A stretch of 64,000 nt of DNA from Pyrocephalus nanus (Eukaryota; Chordata; Aves; Passeriformes; Tyrannidae): assembly GCA_038380795.1 (NCBI GenBank), contig CM076260.1, positions 4,749,533 through 4,813,532 on the forward strand, in the 5' to 3' direction. The notes beneath the pieces were generated by a model. The model ran no database searches. It had not been told where the DNA came from and worked only from the letters and a program-made list of their open reading frames with translations. Shown piece by piece: positions 23,144 through 36,945 of the stretch (the stretch's first letter is position 1; every line of letters starts with the position of its first letter). A program made the translations under genes and the position numbers.

Positions 23144-26100
23144 AAATTGTGAATATTTGAAGAATATCTAAAGCACCTTACCCTTGACACAAGTTTTGAA
23201 GAAAAATACAAAAAATTGGGAAGTATCTGTCAGGTACTGTGGCAAATCCTATGATGGCAAACACAGAACTAGCAAACTTATCAATTCTGGTTTGCTACCA
23301 ATTAGTTCAAGCATGTGATATAAAGACAAAAAACTTGATCTTATAATGGATTTAGTAGTGCACCTGCTCCTTCCCTCCAGTCTTTCTGGAAAATTATTTT
23401 CTATTAGGGGCATCATATCTTATTACCATTCACAAAGATGTACAGTCACAAAATCATTCTGAGCCTTTCCAGGGGTGATTGTTCAGAGCTTGGGCACTGA
23501 AACAAGTAGTGTTTCTGTCCTAAAGCTGATATAAGTGGGAAAAGGCTGGAGTTCTTAGTGCTAGAAGTGCTTTAAGTGATGGGTGACAAGAATGATTGGC
23601 ATGTTAGAAGGATTTTAAAAGCAACAAATAATGGATATATAAGACAAAGTTATGACATCTCCAAATATAGAAAAGATTAGTCTGTTACAGGGAAAAATAC
23701 ATTACTCTTCTCTGGAAGCTGGGATCAGAGGACATCACACAAAATGCTTTTTAATGCATTGAATACTTACATAAATATGCTATGACAGAAATAAAAAAAA
23801 AAAAAAGCATTTATAATTATGTCAGTAGGGATTTTACTGAAAGATAGAAGCCTGGGAAAGACATAAAGCAAAGGACATGCTACAAGCCATAAGACCACCA
23901 CAGTTAACGAGATTAGGAGACAAAGTATTTTGGGGAAAATTATTCTGATCTTCTTTCTTGCTACAATCACCTTTTTACAGATTTCATACAGCTTCATTTG
24001 GCTGCACTCAGAGACAGGCAGAGAAACATGTGGGTTCATTGGGTGCACCACGAAGGAAAATCCAAATGGAACAAAGTGTGCATTGTGTTGGTCAAAAATG
24101 AAATATCAGATGCACACCAATAATAATAGATGGGCTCATCAAACAATTTCTCACACATGTCAAAGAGATCAGACAAAAAGAAGGCATTTATATGATTTCC
24201 AAATCTGATTCTCTCGAGGATGGGGAAGGAGAAGCTCTTAGTCCTTCCTACCTCCATGAAGGCTTGAGAGAAAAAAAGGATGATCTAATAGGGAGCAGAA
24301 TTGTTTCATCCTCTCCAGATGGAAAGTATACATGAACGATCATTTCCCCCTGCCAAGTAGCATCAAAGACATTGAATGCCAGAAGAAGGCAGAGCTTTGT
24401 GGTGCTGCTCTTTCACAGAGTGACAGAAACCACTGACCTCACTAAGCTCTGCCCTCATAAACACAGAATTTCTGGGAGGTTAAGGAGACAGCAATAAGCA
24501 CAGGTCATTGTAACAGTAGGAAAAAAAACCAACAACCTAGGAGCTGTATATTAGGCAGCAAAATCTTTTATAATGAGGGCATAGCTACAGCTTAACATCT
24601 GAAGGGAATATATCTCCATGGAGAACTCCTATTCTCTGCATTCGCTTTTTCATTATCATTTTATCCATTAGTGTAATTTCTCTGTTATAGAAAATGAATG
24701 TCAGAAACCAGAATGCTTTGCTTTATTTGTATCCAAGCCAGTGCCAATCAATACCAGAAGTATTCCCAGTGCCCTGTCAATGCACTTCAACCCTACCTTG
24801 TTGAGAGTCCTTCTTAATTGACTCCAGTGAAGCAAATCCAATTTCCACAATCTCAGTCCTTGCACACATATGCTAAGACAGCTAAATTTAAACTATTTCT
24901 GCTGTTTTGTGGTGTCTATTCTGACACATTAGACAGAGTGAGATCACCAGAATTTGCTTTATATCTTAATTTTAAGACCATTTAATTGGAATGATTTTAT
25001 GTCATTGTTTCTGGGTGATATTAAAGTAATATCCTAGAGGAGAAAACCAAATACATTATTCTACCCTATCCCTGACTATCTCTGAAACCACCTTCTTTAC
25101 TTTTACTGCCGGATCTGATTTATATCCGAGACATAAGTGTCAATAACTTGTTTTTGATGGGCAAAATACTGTCAGAAAAAATGGATATAGTTGAACATTA
25201 GGCTATAAAGTGGGGTATGAAGTATAATTCAGATGGGCTTCGTGACACTTGTCCCTCATATGACACACATTCTTTTCATTTCCAATTTCATTGAAACAAG
25301 GGGGAAAAATGGTTTCCAATCTGTCCCACCCCATAAAAATAGACCTGTGTTTAATTCTTCAGGACCTAAAATTATCCTTTAGATATTGTCAACCAATCAT
25401 CCAAGGAAAACGTTCATGGACAAAGTAATAGAGAAATCTTCTAGGTACAGAGATGGCTAAAATATTGCTGCAGCTTTGGTTTTAATGACAGCACTCAAAG
25501 TATTAGTGTTAAATGCACTGATAATAGTGGGATCATCTGGCATATGCTTTTATATTTTTTAGTAAATGGTGTAGTTTGGTACATGTGTTGCTGCAATTTA
25601 TACATATAAATGATTTCACAGAAATAAATAGCTAATGGTATTGCTTCCTTATATCCAGTGTAGGAACAACATGCTCTGAAAGAGAACATCCAAGTACTAC
25701 CTGGCTGTACAAAATTGCAAAATTAAAAGAATAACCATTGTTATTTATGGATGTCTTGGTTTATGTTTGTGCTTGTCTGATAAGCAGTAGCAGCACAGCC
25801 TTGATCTACCCTGGATTGGTTTTAATTGCAAGTTCTGTGCCAGGGATTGAAAATTAGAACAAAGACAGCTGCAGTCCAAGGGCCAGATGTGGTTCAGGTC
25901 ACCTTCTAAGTGAGTTTGGGACATTCTGCTGGGCAGGCTGCCAGTTATATCAAAGTAGAGTTGCTGACTTGATGAGATAAAGTATTTTGGGGCCCAAGAC
26001 TGGCAGCCTTCATCATGCTGGGGAGCACTTGAGCACCAGTGTTTCTGTGAGATTTGCTTTCTGAATATCAGGATCATATCATGGTGATCGAGTAGGTGTA

Positions 26101-26168
26101 GAAATCGTAGAACAAGACAAAGGATCCCCTTCATGGATACTCAGCTACCCACAAAAACAGTTGCATTA
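23144..26168. other. Unique A+T-rich non-coding DNA
   Basis: About 3 kb without a recognised gene. A short poly(A) lies near 23792-23805. Open frames at 23767-24257 overlap on opposite strands and have no known domain. Confidence 0.55.
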
Positions 26169-26375
26169 CAGAATCACAGAATCACTTGGACTGGAAAAGA
26201 CCTGAAAGGTCATCAAGTCCAACCTTTGACTGATCATCACCTTGTCCACTAGACCAGAGCACTGAGTGCCACATCCAGTTATTTCTGAACACCTCAGGAT
26301 GGTGATTCCACCACCTCTTTGGACAGCTCATTCCAATGCTTAACAACCCTTTCCATGCAGACATTTTTCCTGAAA
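26169..26375 (-). repeat. CR1 3' end fragment
   Basis: It opens 'cagaatcacagaatcacttg', then 'gactggaaaagacctgaaag', 'gtcatcaagtccaacctttg', 'gtgccacatccagttatttc', 'ttccaatgcttaacaaccct' and 'agacatttttcctgaaa', all as the reverse complement of CR1. Similarity fades after the 'ttttcctgaaa' block. Confidence 0.94.
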
Positions 26376-27192
26376 GAAGAATTTGGTTTGGAAGAAAACA
26401 TTTACTTGCCTTGGTTTGCAAGTAAGCATTTCAAACTGAGGTAAAAAAAGGTAGAAATTTTTTTCTCCATGCAAATAAAGTTGAGGAAAGGAATGACTTG
26501 ACTGAAACCCACATCACTGACTCTCTTCTCAGATTGAAATCCACTAATAGCCTTTACATTTTTGGCATTGCTGTCTTCTCAGATGCTTTAATTCTGGTCC
26601 CAGTGCAATTATTGGTGGTGGCCTTAACTTCAGCAGGAGTGGAGCTAAATCACCTTGGAGTATTTTTGGAAGTCTCACAAAGAGCATTTAATGCAGAACA
26701 GCTTACAGCCATGTTCATCAGTACCTATTTTCAGTGTCTACATTTTATATTACTAAGAGAGGACAATTGTTATTAATTTTGACAATCCCTAACTACTGCA
26801 TCAGCTCTTTCAGGGAACCAATTCACTATCCATTAGCAGACCCCATTAAACAGATCATAAAGGCAGGTGACAGAACTGCAGATGAAAAAAATCTGCTGTG
26901 TTTTTTTTTTTGCAATTTCTTTTCAGCGCTTTAAATTTCAAACCTTAATATGCCATTTTTCAGCATTATTAATGTGGGTTCTTAGTCAATTCTCATTTTT
27001 AAGTCTCTATTTTTGTATTAGACTGCATAATTTTTCCCCTACCTCATCTGTTAGGATGTTAAATTTGGCATTGGTTATTCCAGTTTTGAAGTAGATGTTA
27101 AATAGGAATAGAAACACCTAATTTTGTAAGACTATTGAAGAGTTGTGCTATTCACTTAAACTGTTCTGGAAACAATCAGCTCTACAGTGTTT

Positions 27193-27213
27193 AAAAAAAA
27201 AAAAAAAAAAAAA
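27193..27213. repeat. Poly(A) run
   Basis: Twenty-one consecutive A, directly visible, with no recognisable retrocopy upstream. Confidence 0.95.
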
Positions 27214-27631
27214 GAAAAAGTTGTGTAAATTTGTGTAGATACACTAAAGACAGAGGAGTTATTCCACGCAAGCTGAGAATACGATCCCTTGAGCCAATTG
27301 TATGCATGATATAGCTCCACAGAAATGAATGGAAGCACACCAGAGATTAATTTAAACACATTTCCACAGCTAAATGGAAAAAAACCCCTATGTATTGCCT
27401 GCTATAGCAGAGCTGAAAGTCACCATTCTTTTGAGTATCAGCTTGCAGGGTAAAGAAAAGGCTGAAGATTTGACCCTGAAGGATTTAGACCCAAGAATTT
27501 TTTCAGATGTGCAAACCCTGCAGCATCACAGGATATAAATCAGCCCAGGTCTTTTATCTTTTCCATTTTCAGAACCAAATTAAAAATGTAGGATAAAATG
27601 TAAAGAAATCTAGGTATTTTGCAAGATAGGT

Positions 27632-27651
27632 GATTCTATGATTCTATGATT
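27632..27651 (+). repeat. Isolated ATTCTATG-type 8-mer tail
   Basis: Two perfect copies of the 8-mer ATTCTATG plus flanking bases, identical to the CR1 3' tail. The preceding sequence is not recognisably CR1, so this could be the end of a very short insertion or a chance microsatellite. Confidence 0.5.
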
Positions 27652-28952
27652 AAGCAGGATTATTTTTCCTTTCAAGATGTTTTGTTCTGCCTATGTCTAT
27701 AGGTCTTCCATCCCCACACTGACTTTAGTCATCTAACTTAAAAATCTTATCCTTATGCCATTGTTTTCACTGGCCAGTAAGAAGAGGGATGATCCTTCAG
27801 AGCACAGTCAAGACATTTAATATATATTTACTGGAATAATCCTTCAGAGTAATATTTTTTTTCCATTTCCATTGAATATATTGGTTAAATCTATACTGGT
27901 AAATCAATTCTCCCTGGATTGTACAAAACCTTGTATTCCCCACCATGAGAGTTGGTCCAAAGCAAAATCTCTTTGGGGATGAGGTTAACAATCCTTTATC
28001 TTGGTCATGCCCTGATCCTCTTACTTTGCTAGTGTGGATGTAGCTCTAGAAACTCCAGGGGGACAGCTTCTTAATTTGGTCATTTAAATTAGATGGATAA
28101 TATTAGGGAATGGGAAGAGTTGCCCAGAAAAGCTTCACTTGGTTGCAATGAATTTAATGCAAGGATGATTTCTGTATGCAAATAAATCAGAGAGAAAAAA
28201 ACCTTACTGACCTAATGGACTTTGTTTATCACAATGATTGGAAACCAAACACAGGCTGGGAAATGTGAGAAGCTAATGACCAGAGCTGCAAGAATTAGCA
28301 GTAGAGAATTCTCCTGTATCTCAGTTTTCAGACATTGAATTTTATCTTTTTAAGCAGTTCTCTTAAAATGTTTCAGATTGTAATGGCACCTTCTTTCCCC
28401 ACCTCATCTCCAGTGTGTCATGTCTCAGTTTTCATTCAAGCTGTCCCTCCAGCTGGCTCCTTGCCTCATGATTTTACTCCTTTGGACAAATTGAAGCAAA
28501 TTGCTCCCAGGACACATTCAAGAGTAGCAAAACCAAGCAGGTTTGATTTTTATTTTTCTTTTTCTCCCAGGCTAAAACATGCTTCTTGAGTACAGGTGCT
28601 GCTGGGTCGAGCTTGCTCCCAGTTCTCTGGCAGCTCTGAGCGTGAAAAACACATTCCTCATCAATTACCCCAGGTGATATCATAAGGGGTCCTGTGTCTC
28701 TTCATTACAAGTTAAAATATCACAAATATTTCACATGTATCTTCTTTTTTTCATGAAGCTCCTGTAGCTCAGAGCTGTGAGAAGATCTTTTATAACCTTT
28801 CCAGCATATGGTCCTCAAAACAAATGCCTTAAGATATCCCTTCCTGTCCTATCCTTCAACAGGCTGTTTATGTTAACTCCTAAAAAAATGTGCATTTTTT
28901 ACTGCTCAGAATAGTCTACTCTTGAGCCTTTTAATCAGTCTTAATATGGGGC

Positions 28953-29232
28953 TATAGAATGGGCTATATAATCAATAAGGTTGGAAAAGATTTCCAAGAT
29001 CATCGACCTTCAACCAAATATCACCATGCCCATTAAACCATATCATGAAGTGCCACTTCCAGAGGTGGTGACTCCAAGGCTTCCCTGAGCAGACTGTTCC
29101 AGTGCTTAACCACTCATTCAATGAAGAAATTTATCCTAATATCCAACCTGAACTTCCATAAGCACAGTTTAAGGCCATTTTCCCTTGTCCTACCACCGGT
29201 TACCTTGAAGAAGAGGCTAACCCCTACCTCAT
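28953..29232 (-). repeat. CR1 3' end fragment
   Basis: Blocks are 'aaggttggaaaagatttcca', 'agatcatcgaccttcaacca', 'cattaaaccatatcatgaag', 'tgttccagtgcttaaccact', 'cctaatatccaacctgaact', 'taaggccattttcccttgtc' and 'cttgaagaagaggctaaccc'. The order is the reverse complement of CR1, and this is one of the fuller copies. The 8-mer tail at the left edge is badly decayed (ctatagaatgggctata). Confidence 0.94.
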
Positions 29233-30714
29233 CACTAGATCACTTTAGCTGAATCTGGCTTCTGATTTCAGATGACTTCTTATTCCTTTATTTAGAAATC
29301 TCATTTAATGTTGTGGATTGCTCTTGAAAAAGGTATTTCTGACTTTTTTAAAGTTTTTCTGGTTCAACAGGAAATAATCATTTTGATTCAAATATTTTAG
29401 CAACAGATATGGTTCAAAATGCTACAGTTAATAAAATAACTTCAAATTTCTCTCTTCTGTCTTTTTAAATGCTGAAAGGAAAAGGATGATTGGTGTGGGT
29501 GCTCTTATCTTGGCTGTATCGATTATTTTTTTATGTGTTAATGTGGAAGCACCCATGAATTAATAATTTCTTTCAGCAAACTTAGGATAGTGTGTACAGA
29601 GCAGTGAACAGTGTTCATGACTAGAGAACTCAATGCAGATCAGATAGAATAAATTTTGTAAGCTGAAAGAAAGAGGAGTTTAATCAAGTCCACCATGTGT
29701 CATATAAGTAATTATATATCTATATATTTGGGGGTGTGTGCATGAAAATGATTTTGTGGTTCCAGATCCACGGCATCTTGCCTGAGATTGTCATGAGTGT
29801 AGAGATCATTGAGTTCATGGGTTGTAGTAAGTGAAGAAAAAAATAGAAATTGCTATTATGAAGATTGTATTATTATTATTCATATTTATGCAAGTCAGAT
29901 GTTATACTAAATGGCTCTAATCATGCAGATGTCAGGCTGAAACTTTGAATTGAATTTTAAAGCAATCTTTCACAGTGACTTGGGGAAAAGAATAATGATT
30001 AGTCATTACACCTATTATTACAAAAATTCCACCTCCCATCATTTCAGTCTCAAAAATATCAGAGGTAACTGGAGTCTGACCCACACACTGTGAATGGCAG
30101 ATAGAAAAATGATAATTATATACAGCACAGTAACAGTTCCAGGAGAGACATATGGCCCTGGTATTTCTCTCTGTTAGCTGGGAGCAGCAGCGCTTTATGG
30201 TTCAGTGATCTGTTGGATAATCACAAAATAAAATAAAAGATATCATTTGTTACAGAGAATAAGCCTCAATAATGCTGTTGAACTACAAAATGACTCCTCT
30301 GTAATCACTGGTTGTAACAAGATGTGAATGATCCCTGTGCCATACACTGGCTCTGACATCATGCCATCATTTACACTCCTAAATGAATAAGCATTTGCTT
30401 TCATATGAAGACACATTACTTGGGTCTCAGAAACAGCACTGTCATAAATTTCACTTGTTATTTTATATATATTTCCCCCTTAGGAAAAGAAGTTATTCAG
30501 TAAAAAGGCTCTAGATTCTGGCAAAAGAACAAGTGGCTCCCAGGGATCCTCGGTGTTGTGCAGTGCAAATAAAATTAGCAATGGTCACACTTGGGCCTCC
30601 ATAGAAACTTCAGGTATTTCAGTGACATCACTGTAAATGAGAATGGAGGTGGTCCTAAGTACATCTTTATATGTGCTGAACTGCCTTTGCTTTCCCAAAA
30701 TCAGATGTTTCTTT
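29233..30714. other. Unique A+T-rich DNA, possible conserved non-coding stretch
   Basis: No gene recognised. The part 30170-30480 is free of low-complexity sequence until its last bases and has the motif-rich look of conserved non-coding DNA. That is an impression only, as there is no alignment. Confidence 0.45.
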
Positions 30715-30772
30715 GAATCACAGAATCATTAAGGTTGGAAAAGACCTCTAAGATCTCCAAATCCAGCAGTGA
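30715..30772 (-). repeat. CR1 3' end fragment, very short
   Basis: It opens 'gaatcacagaatcattaagg', then 'ttggaaaagacctctaagat' and 'ctccaaatccagcagtgagc'. Only the last ~55 bases of CR1 are present, in reverse orientation. Confidence 0.92.
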
Positions 30773-33026
30773 GCATAAACTGTGGATGTTATCCTTCATT
30801 CCTAGCAATCTACACTTTGGTCTGACTCTTCTTGTTAGAATTTAGCCATTGGAAAAATAAATCCTACTCATATAGAAAACTTTACCTTTCTGCTTTAAAG
30901 CTACACCCAGATAAATTGCTTCAGTTAAAAGATTGTCATCTAGATTATGAAAGAAATGCCTGCCATTAACTCATATCATCAGGAAAGCAATTTAAAGCCC
31001 TATGCATTCATTCAAGATGAAATTCCCAGTGGGAAGACAGTCTTAGACTCTGGATGAAAAGCCCAAGTCTGTTCTGTGGCCTGGAGATGAGCAGTTACCA
31101 CCTATCCATACACAAACCCTTAATGAATTTTACATCCCAAAGGAAGGTCACAACACCCAAGCTGGGATTAATCCCTGGACTGTAGAATTTCTAAACCTTT
31201 CCAGGAAAGGGGAGAGTGTTTACCACGTGTGTCATGGACCATCCTGGCAGCTCAGCACTGGTTTCCAGTGCCTCTGCCAGTGGCCCAGGAAATATTTAAG
31301 GAACTAAGATGAATGCAGCATATGTGTCCTGACTGTACTTGCGAAGATTGTGCAGATTCAAGCTGCACATTGCTTTGCTGTCTGACTCCTGTAAATGAAT
31401 TTCACTCTTATTTATTAAAAACACCAAACAGGATTCTCAAACACAGTTGCCCAAATTTTAGTTTCACTGTTATGTATTGAATAAGGGACCCTGATTCTCA
31501 AAAGTAGAGTTTTCTTAAGGATCAAGAGTATAATTTCTCACATATCACAGATCATGAGTTTAGAATCTTCGAAGACAAAAAAACGTAACAGCTGTGAAAA
31601 CTAAAGGTGACAGTTGGGTTTTTTTAAAGATGAAATGGTATTAAATACTCCAAGAAGTTTAGTTAGACTCTTTCAGCTAAAATTTTACAACACTGGCATG
31701 ACTAATTTTTTGTTCTGGAGGCTTAATTTACACATTTAACATAATTTATATAAACTATATTTTTTGTGGGGATTTTTTTTTTCACTGCCTCTTCAAAGCA
31801 TTTGCACCAGAAACTGCTGGATTTTGTATCACGACGCCTCCATATTTTTGGGTAGATTTTTGTTTTGAAACAAATAGTAATTAAATGTATTATTTTTCAT
31901 ATAATTCTTGAGACTGTAAAATTATAGGAAAAATAGTGAAGATTTGCATTTGCTTTTGTTTTGTAGCTGTTTAAAAAAATATATTTTTTTAAAATTCAGA
32001 AAAAATCAGATAAAGATTTTTGAAGAGGTAAATCTCAGAAAAGAACAATGGCATCAAACACTTCATATTCATGAATACTAACAACTTTTTAATTTCAAGA
32101 TCTGTGTAATTAACAATCTTCATTATTCTAAAATATCAATATTAAATGAAATCATGCTATTGCATCAAAATAAATAGCACAGACACATGTGAGAGTATTC
32201 CTAACTTGCCATGTGTGTATGACTTGGTGTTCAGTGAACTGCAACACCACCCCTGATAACTGAAACCAGTAGCTGCTTCAGCTCTGTGCCACAGCAGCCA
32301 GAACACTTAGCCCAAAAAGAGAGGAAAATATGTCAAAGATCTTGAAATGTTGTAAGGACACACAAATATAAAATCACCAGAGAATTTGAAGATGTGTGAT
32401 GAAAACTAGTGTCCATTACTCATTCATTCGTCACCTCAGAATTGTTCAATGCAATTTATTTTAGAGTTCCATCCAAAGGGAGTTGCCAATCACTACCCAG
32501 TAGAAGTTTCATAGATATTTCCTTTCCTAAATTGCTTACACTATTAAGCAAGACAATGATAACCCTGATTTTTTTATTACCTTCTTGGTAAGTCATTCAC
32601 ACTGTTTCCTGTCTTTTATGTAACTTTTAAAAGAAACAGCAGAAAAACTTTGTCTTCAATGTGGTGTTGGAATCCTGTACGATTATCTACAACACACCTG
32701 ATCTTCCCTCTACAACCAGTTCAATCTTTATCCTCACTGCCAAAGTAATTAAGTTTTTGATGATAATAAAGTTACCATTAGCAGATATTTCAACAAACTC
32801 ATAGTGACACTTTACTGTCTGGGGGTCCCAACACCAAGTTCCCCAAATTCTCTCATGTTTACCCACATTAATCAGTTCTTGGATGGCAACAATATTGGGT
32901 TTTCTACGTCTCTGTAGGACTGCTGTGTATGATGGCAAAATCCCCTTACCAACACCTGTTGCAAAAACAAACTAAATATTGAGAACTTCCATGTATATCT
33001 GTATATTTAGGTATATGCATATAATT
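30773..33026. other. Unique A+T-rich non-coding DNA
   Basis: No gene recognised. T- and A-rich patches lie at 31616-31628, 31757-31782 and 31969-32005, and an ATTTGCAT octamer at 31942-31949. Confidence 0.55.
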
Positions 33027-33074
33027 GAAGATCTTAGAGGTCTTTTTCAAACTTAATGATTTTATGATTCTAAT
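33027..33074 (+). repeat. CR1 3' end fragment, very short
   Basis: It reads 'gaagatcttagaggtctttt', 'tcaaacttaatg', then the tail 'attttatgattctaa'. It keeps fewer than 50 bases but the block order and tail are diagnostic. Confidence 0.88.
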
Positions 33075-35591
33075 TTTTTCACACTTGCACATGTATAGAT
33101 ACAGATGGTGTGGATAGTTGTGTACAAACATTTAGACATAAGCAAGTGCATATCCACATCATCTAAAATGACAACTTGACTTGTCATTTCAGCACTCCAA
33201 AGTTTTCATAAAATGGATCCTAAGTCTACAGAAGCACTGAAATGTTCTTAGGTTGTTTAGAATCTCTTTCTTGCTTCTAAATTTAAAACTAGGCTTTTGG
33301 GGCACAGGCTGTACTTTCTCTGGGGGTGTAATTGTCATGTACATATTAATATATGCAAATAAAATTGGAGTTTCAACAGCCACTATTCCTCCAAAGGTTA
33401 GATTCTCTAATTAGAGCCAAGCAATTAGTTCTAAAAAGTTTCCTGTTTTTTTTTTTTCCAGAAGCCTCACATTTCCTTAACATTGAAATTACGTCTCAGT
33501 CCTTCCTTTTTGTTTCAAGATATGAAATAATTACAACTGTACCTTCATTTCATCTTGCCCACTAATTGCCCCCTTTTAATGTAGAGCATTTCAAATGGTG
33601 TCTTTTTGAGATTTTATAGCTTTCTAATATGTACATGAGTATAGGTGCAATGTTAGAACAAATTGAACTGTTCTTTGTCATCCTGACACCTTAAATCCCA
33701 TGTTGCTGACTGATGTGACTGGGGAACCAGCAATAACTAAGTCTCCAGGCTTAATCTTTTTTCACCCCTTCCCCCCCTTCTTTTTGTTAAATAAAAAAAT
33801 AATAATTTTGGTTTGATGTAGGAATACTGTGACCCACTGAGTGCACTCAAAGACTAACGAATAGTTGAACTTTTTTTCTTCCTTTACTATGAGATCTTTA
33901 ATTTTAAAATACACTGTATTTGACCTTAGCATGGCTTTTTGATTCCTCCTTGTAAATGGAAGAATCAACAATGATCAAATGGAAAAGGTCAGACAGTGAG
34001 AACAGCAAAGCGATTCATGTAACTTTGAATGATTCATGGGACATGATCATTTTTTATCATAAAAAAGAGTAAACAAATCAATGTAACATGCCTGTCAGTT
34101 TGCTGTCTGAAATGAGTACCCACATCCACAACATGTAACTGGAGGCAAAAAGAGTCTATTCTTCCAGCATGTCCCTGCAGGGAGACACAGGCAGCTCCAG
34201 AGGGTAAGTCACCACCCCCAAGATACACATTCCCCTCCAGTGTGCTCGTCTCTCTTTCTCCACTGATTATTTGGGGAGCTCAGAGTCAGCAGGCTGGTAA
34301 TGTAGATCCCTCAGCCCAGTGCCTAAAAATACCAAATACCCCAGCAAAGGAGGAGTAGTGGAAGTGAATTCCCTGTGTGGCAGCCAAAAATAACTGTAAG
34401 CTTTTCATTTGCAGAAACTGATGGGCAACAGATGGGGGCTTAAATCCCCTTCCTCAGCTCACAGGTGTGAGTGCACAAGCTGGCTGAGCCAGTAGAGTTC
34501 ACCCTGCCACCTGCCCCTTGTTTCATACCACAAACAGGGATATAAATACTTTTCCATAGAAGGTAAGTTAAAAAATGGAGGGGGAGAGGCCCAAAGAGAG
34601 TTGCAAGAAGATTGGGGTAATGAAGATATGACATATACAGGAAACTATGCCAAGGACTTATCAGGTTTCACTTGCCCAGAAAGAGAACCCAGATGCCTCC
34701 AGCAATCTGAAGCAGCAGCAGAAGGAAGTGACCTGAGGGAGGTGGAATGAGACAAGGAAGTTGGGAGCCTGTGAGGAATGGAAAGGATGAGTGTGAAGGG
34801 AGAGAGAGTCCTGAGTTCCCAAAATGTCTCATTGCTTCTGTTCAGAGATCTGATGACACTGGAAAGGGCTGGAGGAGAATTTTGCAATGAGCCTTTCCCA
34901 CCCCCCGTTACCCCCCCGGTTTTTCCTTAGGGGAAGGCGGAGAAGGGGAGGAAATGAAGGGAAGGAAATAAAATCCAACCTGTTCTTTTATTTTATGCAC
35001 CAGCCCTTGCTTGGGGCTGTGCCTTGAGGCACAATATAGCCCATACTGATTATTATAACAATTTTAAGCTTATTCCCACTTCCAGAAAATTGATACACTT
35101 ATACATGTGCATACATATTAGACGTGATAGTGACTGTATTTTTTTTTTTTTTTAAGGAACACAGGGAAATAGATACTGCAAGCACCCTCAGACACTCATC
35201 ATCCCAGAACCTGACAAAGGTGGCAATGTCAGCCTCAGCCAGGACTGTGGATCCACTTACCTGCCTACCTATGTAGGTATAGGCTCTGCCTTAGGTAATG
35301 ACTGATGTTCACAATCTAAAGCCTCACCACCTTGAAACCCAAGTTGATTATTTGTTAAATAGGCAGAGAAAATAAAGACAAAGGTGGTTTTAGAAGATTA
35401 TTAAATGTTAGATACCTTTTTTTTCTGAAACAAAATATCAGATTTATTGTGTTGATTGTATTTTTTTGTGGATTATTATTTTCTCATGCATAGTAGCATT
35501 AACTTGTTTGGTGGTACAGAGTAAATATCAAGCAAACCATATTCTTCCTGACATTTCCAGATACACTGAGAGGGAAATACTCTAATTTTTA
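33075..35591. other. Unique A+T-rich non-coding DNA
   Basis: No gene recognised. It holds an ATGCAAAT octamer (33353-33360), a pyrimidine-rich patch (33757-33787), a purine-rich patch (about 34930-34975) and a T16 run (35138-35153). Confidence 0.55.
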
Positions 35592-35812
35592 TAGAGTCAC
35601 AGAATGTTTTGGGTTGGAAGGGACCTTAAAGACCATCTTGTTCCAACCCCCTGACATGGGCAGGGACACTTTTCACTATCCCAATTTGCTCCAAGTCCCG
35701 TCCAACCTGGTGTTGAACACTTCCAGGAATGGGGCAGCCACAGGTTTTCTGGGAAACCTGTGCAAATGCCTTACCACGCTTATAGGGAAGAACTTCTTCC
35801 TAATATTCCTAT
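35592..35812 (-). repeat. CR1 3' end fragment
   Basis: It opens 'agagtcacagaatgttttgg', then 'gttggaagggaccttaaaga', 'ccatcttgttccaacccct'-like sequence, 'gacatgggcagggacacttt', 'gctccaagtcccgtccaacc' and 'gaacttcttcctaatattcc'. Reverse-oriented CR1, with a clean and fairly complete 3' ~220 bases. Confidence 0.95.
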
Positions 35813-36469
35813 TATTTTAAGCACTCTATCCCTGCTTACCAACAATTTGTACTTTCACTGGTAAAGGAGGGATCCGCTTGCAGTGGGCTGATTTAAACTT
35901 AACTTTGCCCAGCCATCTTTTGGCATAAACAGAAATCCAGGGTACAACTAGGAGGCTATCTTTCTCTGGCAAGATGCATCTTTAACAAGGCTTTAAATTA
36001 TTTCCCCCAAGTAAGTGACTTCACAAGAGTTGCAGCTATTAGCCTCTAGAAAACATTCTTGTATTTGGAAGACTGTCAGTGCATGACAAAGCACAGACAA
36101 GCAGCCTTACCTGCAGCTGCAGTATTGATTTGGGGGCTTCAGTGTTTCAGCACCTCCCTATAAAATGAGAATAAATGCCTTTCTGCACACCAAAGAGGAC
36201 ACACAAGTAGAAACTACCTCAAAGTTGTCAACATGGGTGTACTTCTAAAAGCCAGGATGTGAAGCATCTTCATGAAGGAATAGGCCCTACCTCTTCCCTG
36301 GATCAAAGCCACGAGGAGCTCCTCTCCTAAGGTCATGGTACTACTACTTCTTTTTTCTTGCCTTTTTTAAGGTTGAGCAGCTCCCAAACTCTAATATTGT
36401 CTTCCAGGATGCTCTAATTCTCTAATTTGGGAAAGAAAGCTGTTAACATGCCACCTTCTTACAAAGATT

Positions 36470-36945
36470 TCTCGATCCCTAATCCCTCGCTCCCTGCACA
36501 TGAAACCACACCCAGCTGACAGAGCCCCCAAAGCTACGTTGCGTCAACCATGAACCTGCTGACGCCGGCTGGGAGCAGGGAAGGGATGGCACAGCCCCTT
36601 GGGACCTCTCCCAGACTTGCTTTCCACACCTCCATGAAAGGAGCAGCAGGAGATGGGTTCATTCAGTTCAACCACATGGGATCTTCCCTCATCAGGTTTC
36701 CGTGGAGCCAAGGTGCGGCGTAAAGCTGTCATCCCTTTGGGTGATACTCCGGGGGCAGGGACAAGGCAAACACCATCTGCTCTTCCTCCTTGGCACCGCA
36801 TCTTCACAGGCTCTGGGAGGTGCATTCGTACCTCCAGGAGGAGTTAAATCAAGATCTCGCTCATCAAAGGTATTGTAATAGTCGGCCAGAAATCTAAATA
36901 TAAATGTCAAGCAGTTGTTCTCTGAAATATCATAGGCGTTGTTTG
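36470..36945. promoter_or_regulatory. CpG-retaining patch, possible small CpG island
   Basis: About 15 CpG dinucleotides are visible between 36473 and 36938, in a window where CpG is otherwise scarce. The composition is also G+C-richer than the flanks. In vertebrates, local CpG retention usually marks unmethylated promoters, coding exons or recently inserted DNA. No TATA box or known promoter motif was identified, so the regulatory label is inference. It overlaps the minus-strand reading frame at 36692-36949. Confidence 0.3.

Larger units (their letters stand above)
26376..28952. other. Unique A+T-rich non-coding DNA
   Basis: No gene recognised. Contents include ATGCAAAT octamers at 26469-26476 and 28175-28182, A21 at 27193-27213, and an isolated CR1-type tail at 27632-27651. 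Confidence 0.55.

Noticed and set aside
27632..27651. Short 8-mer repeat considered as proof of another CR1 copy
   Set aside because: Only the tail motif is present. Without the preceding CR1 block it cannot be counted as an element.
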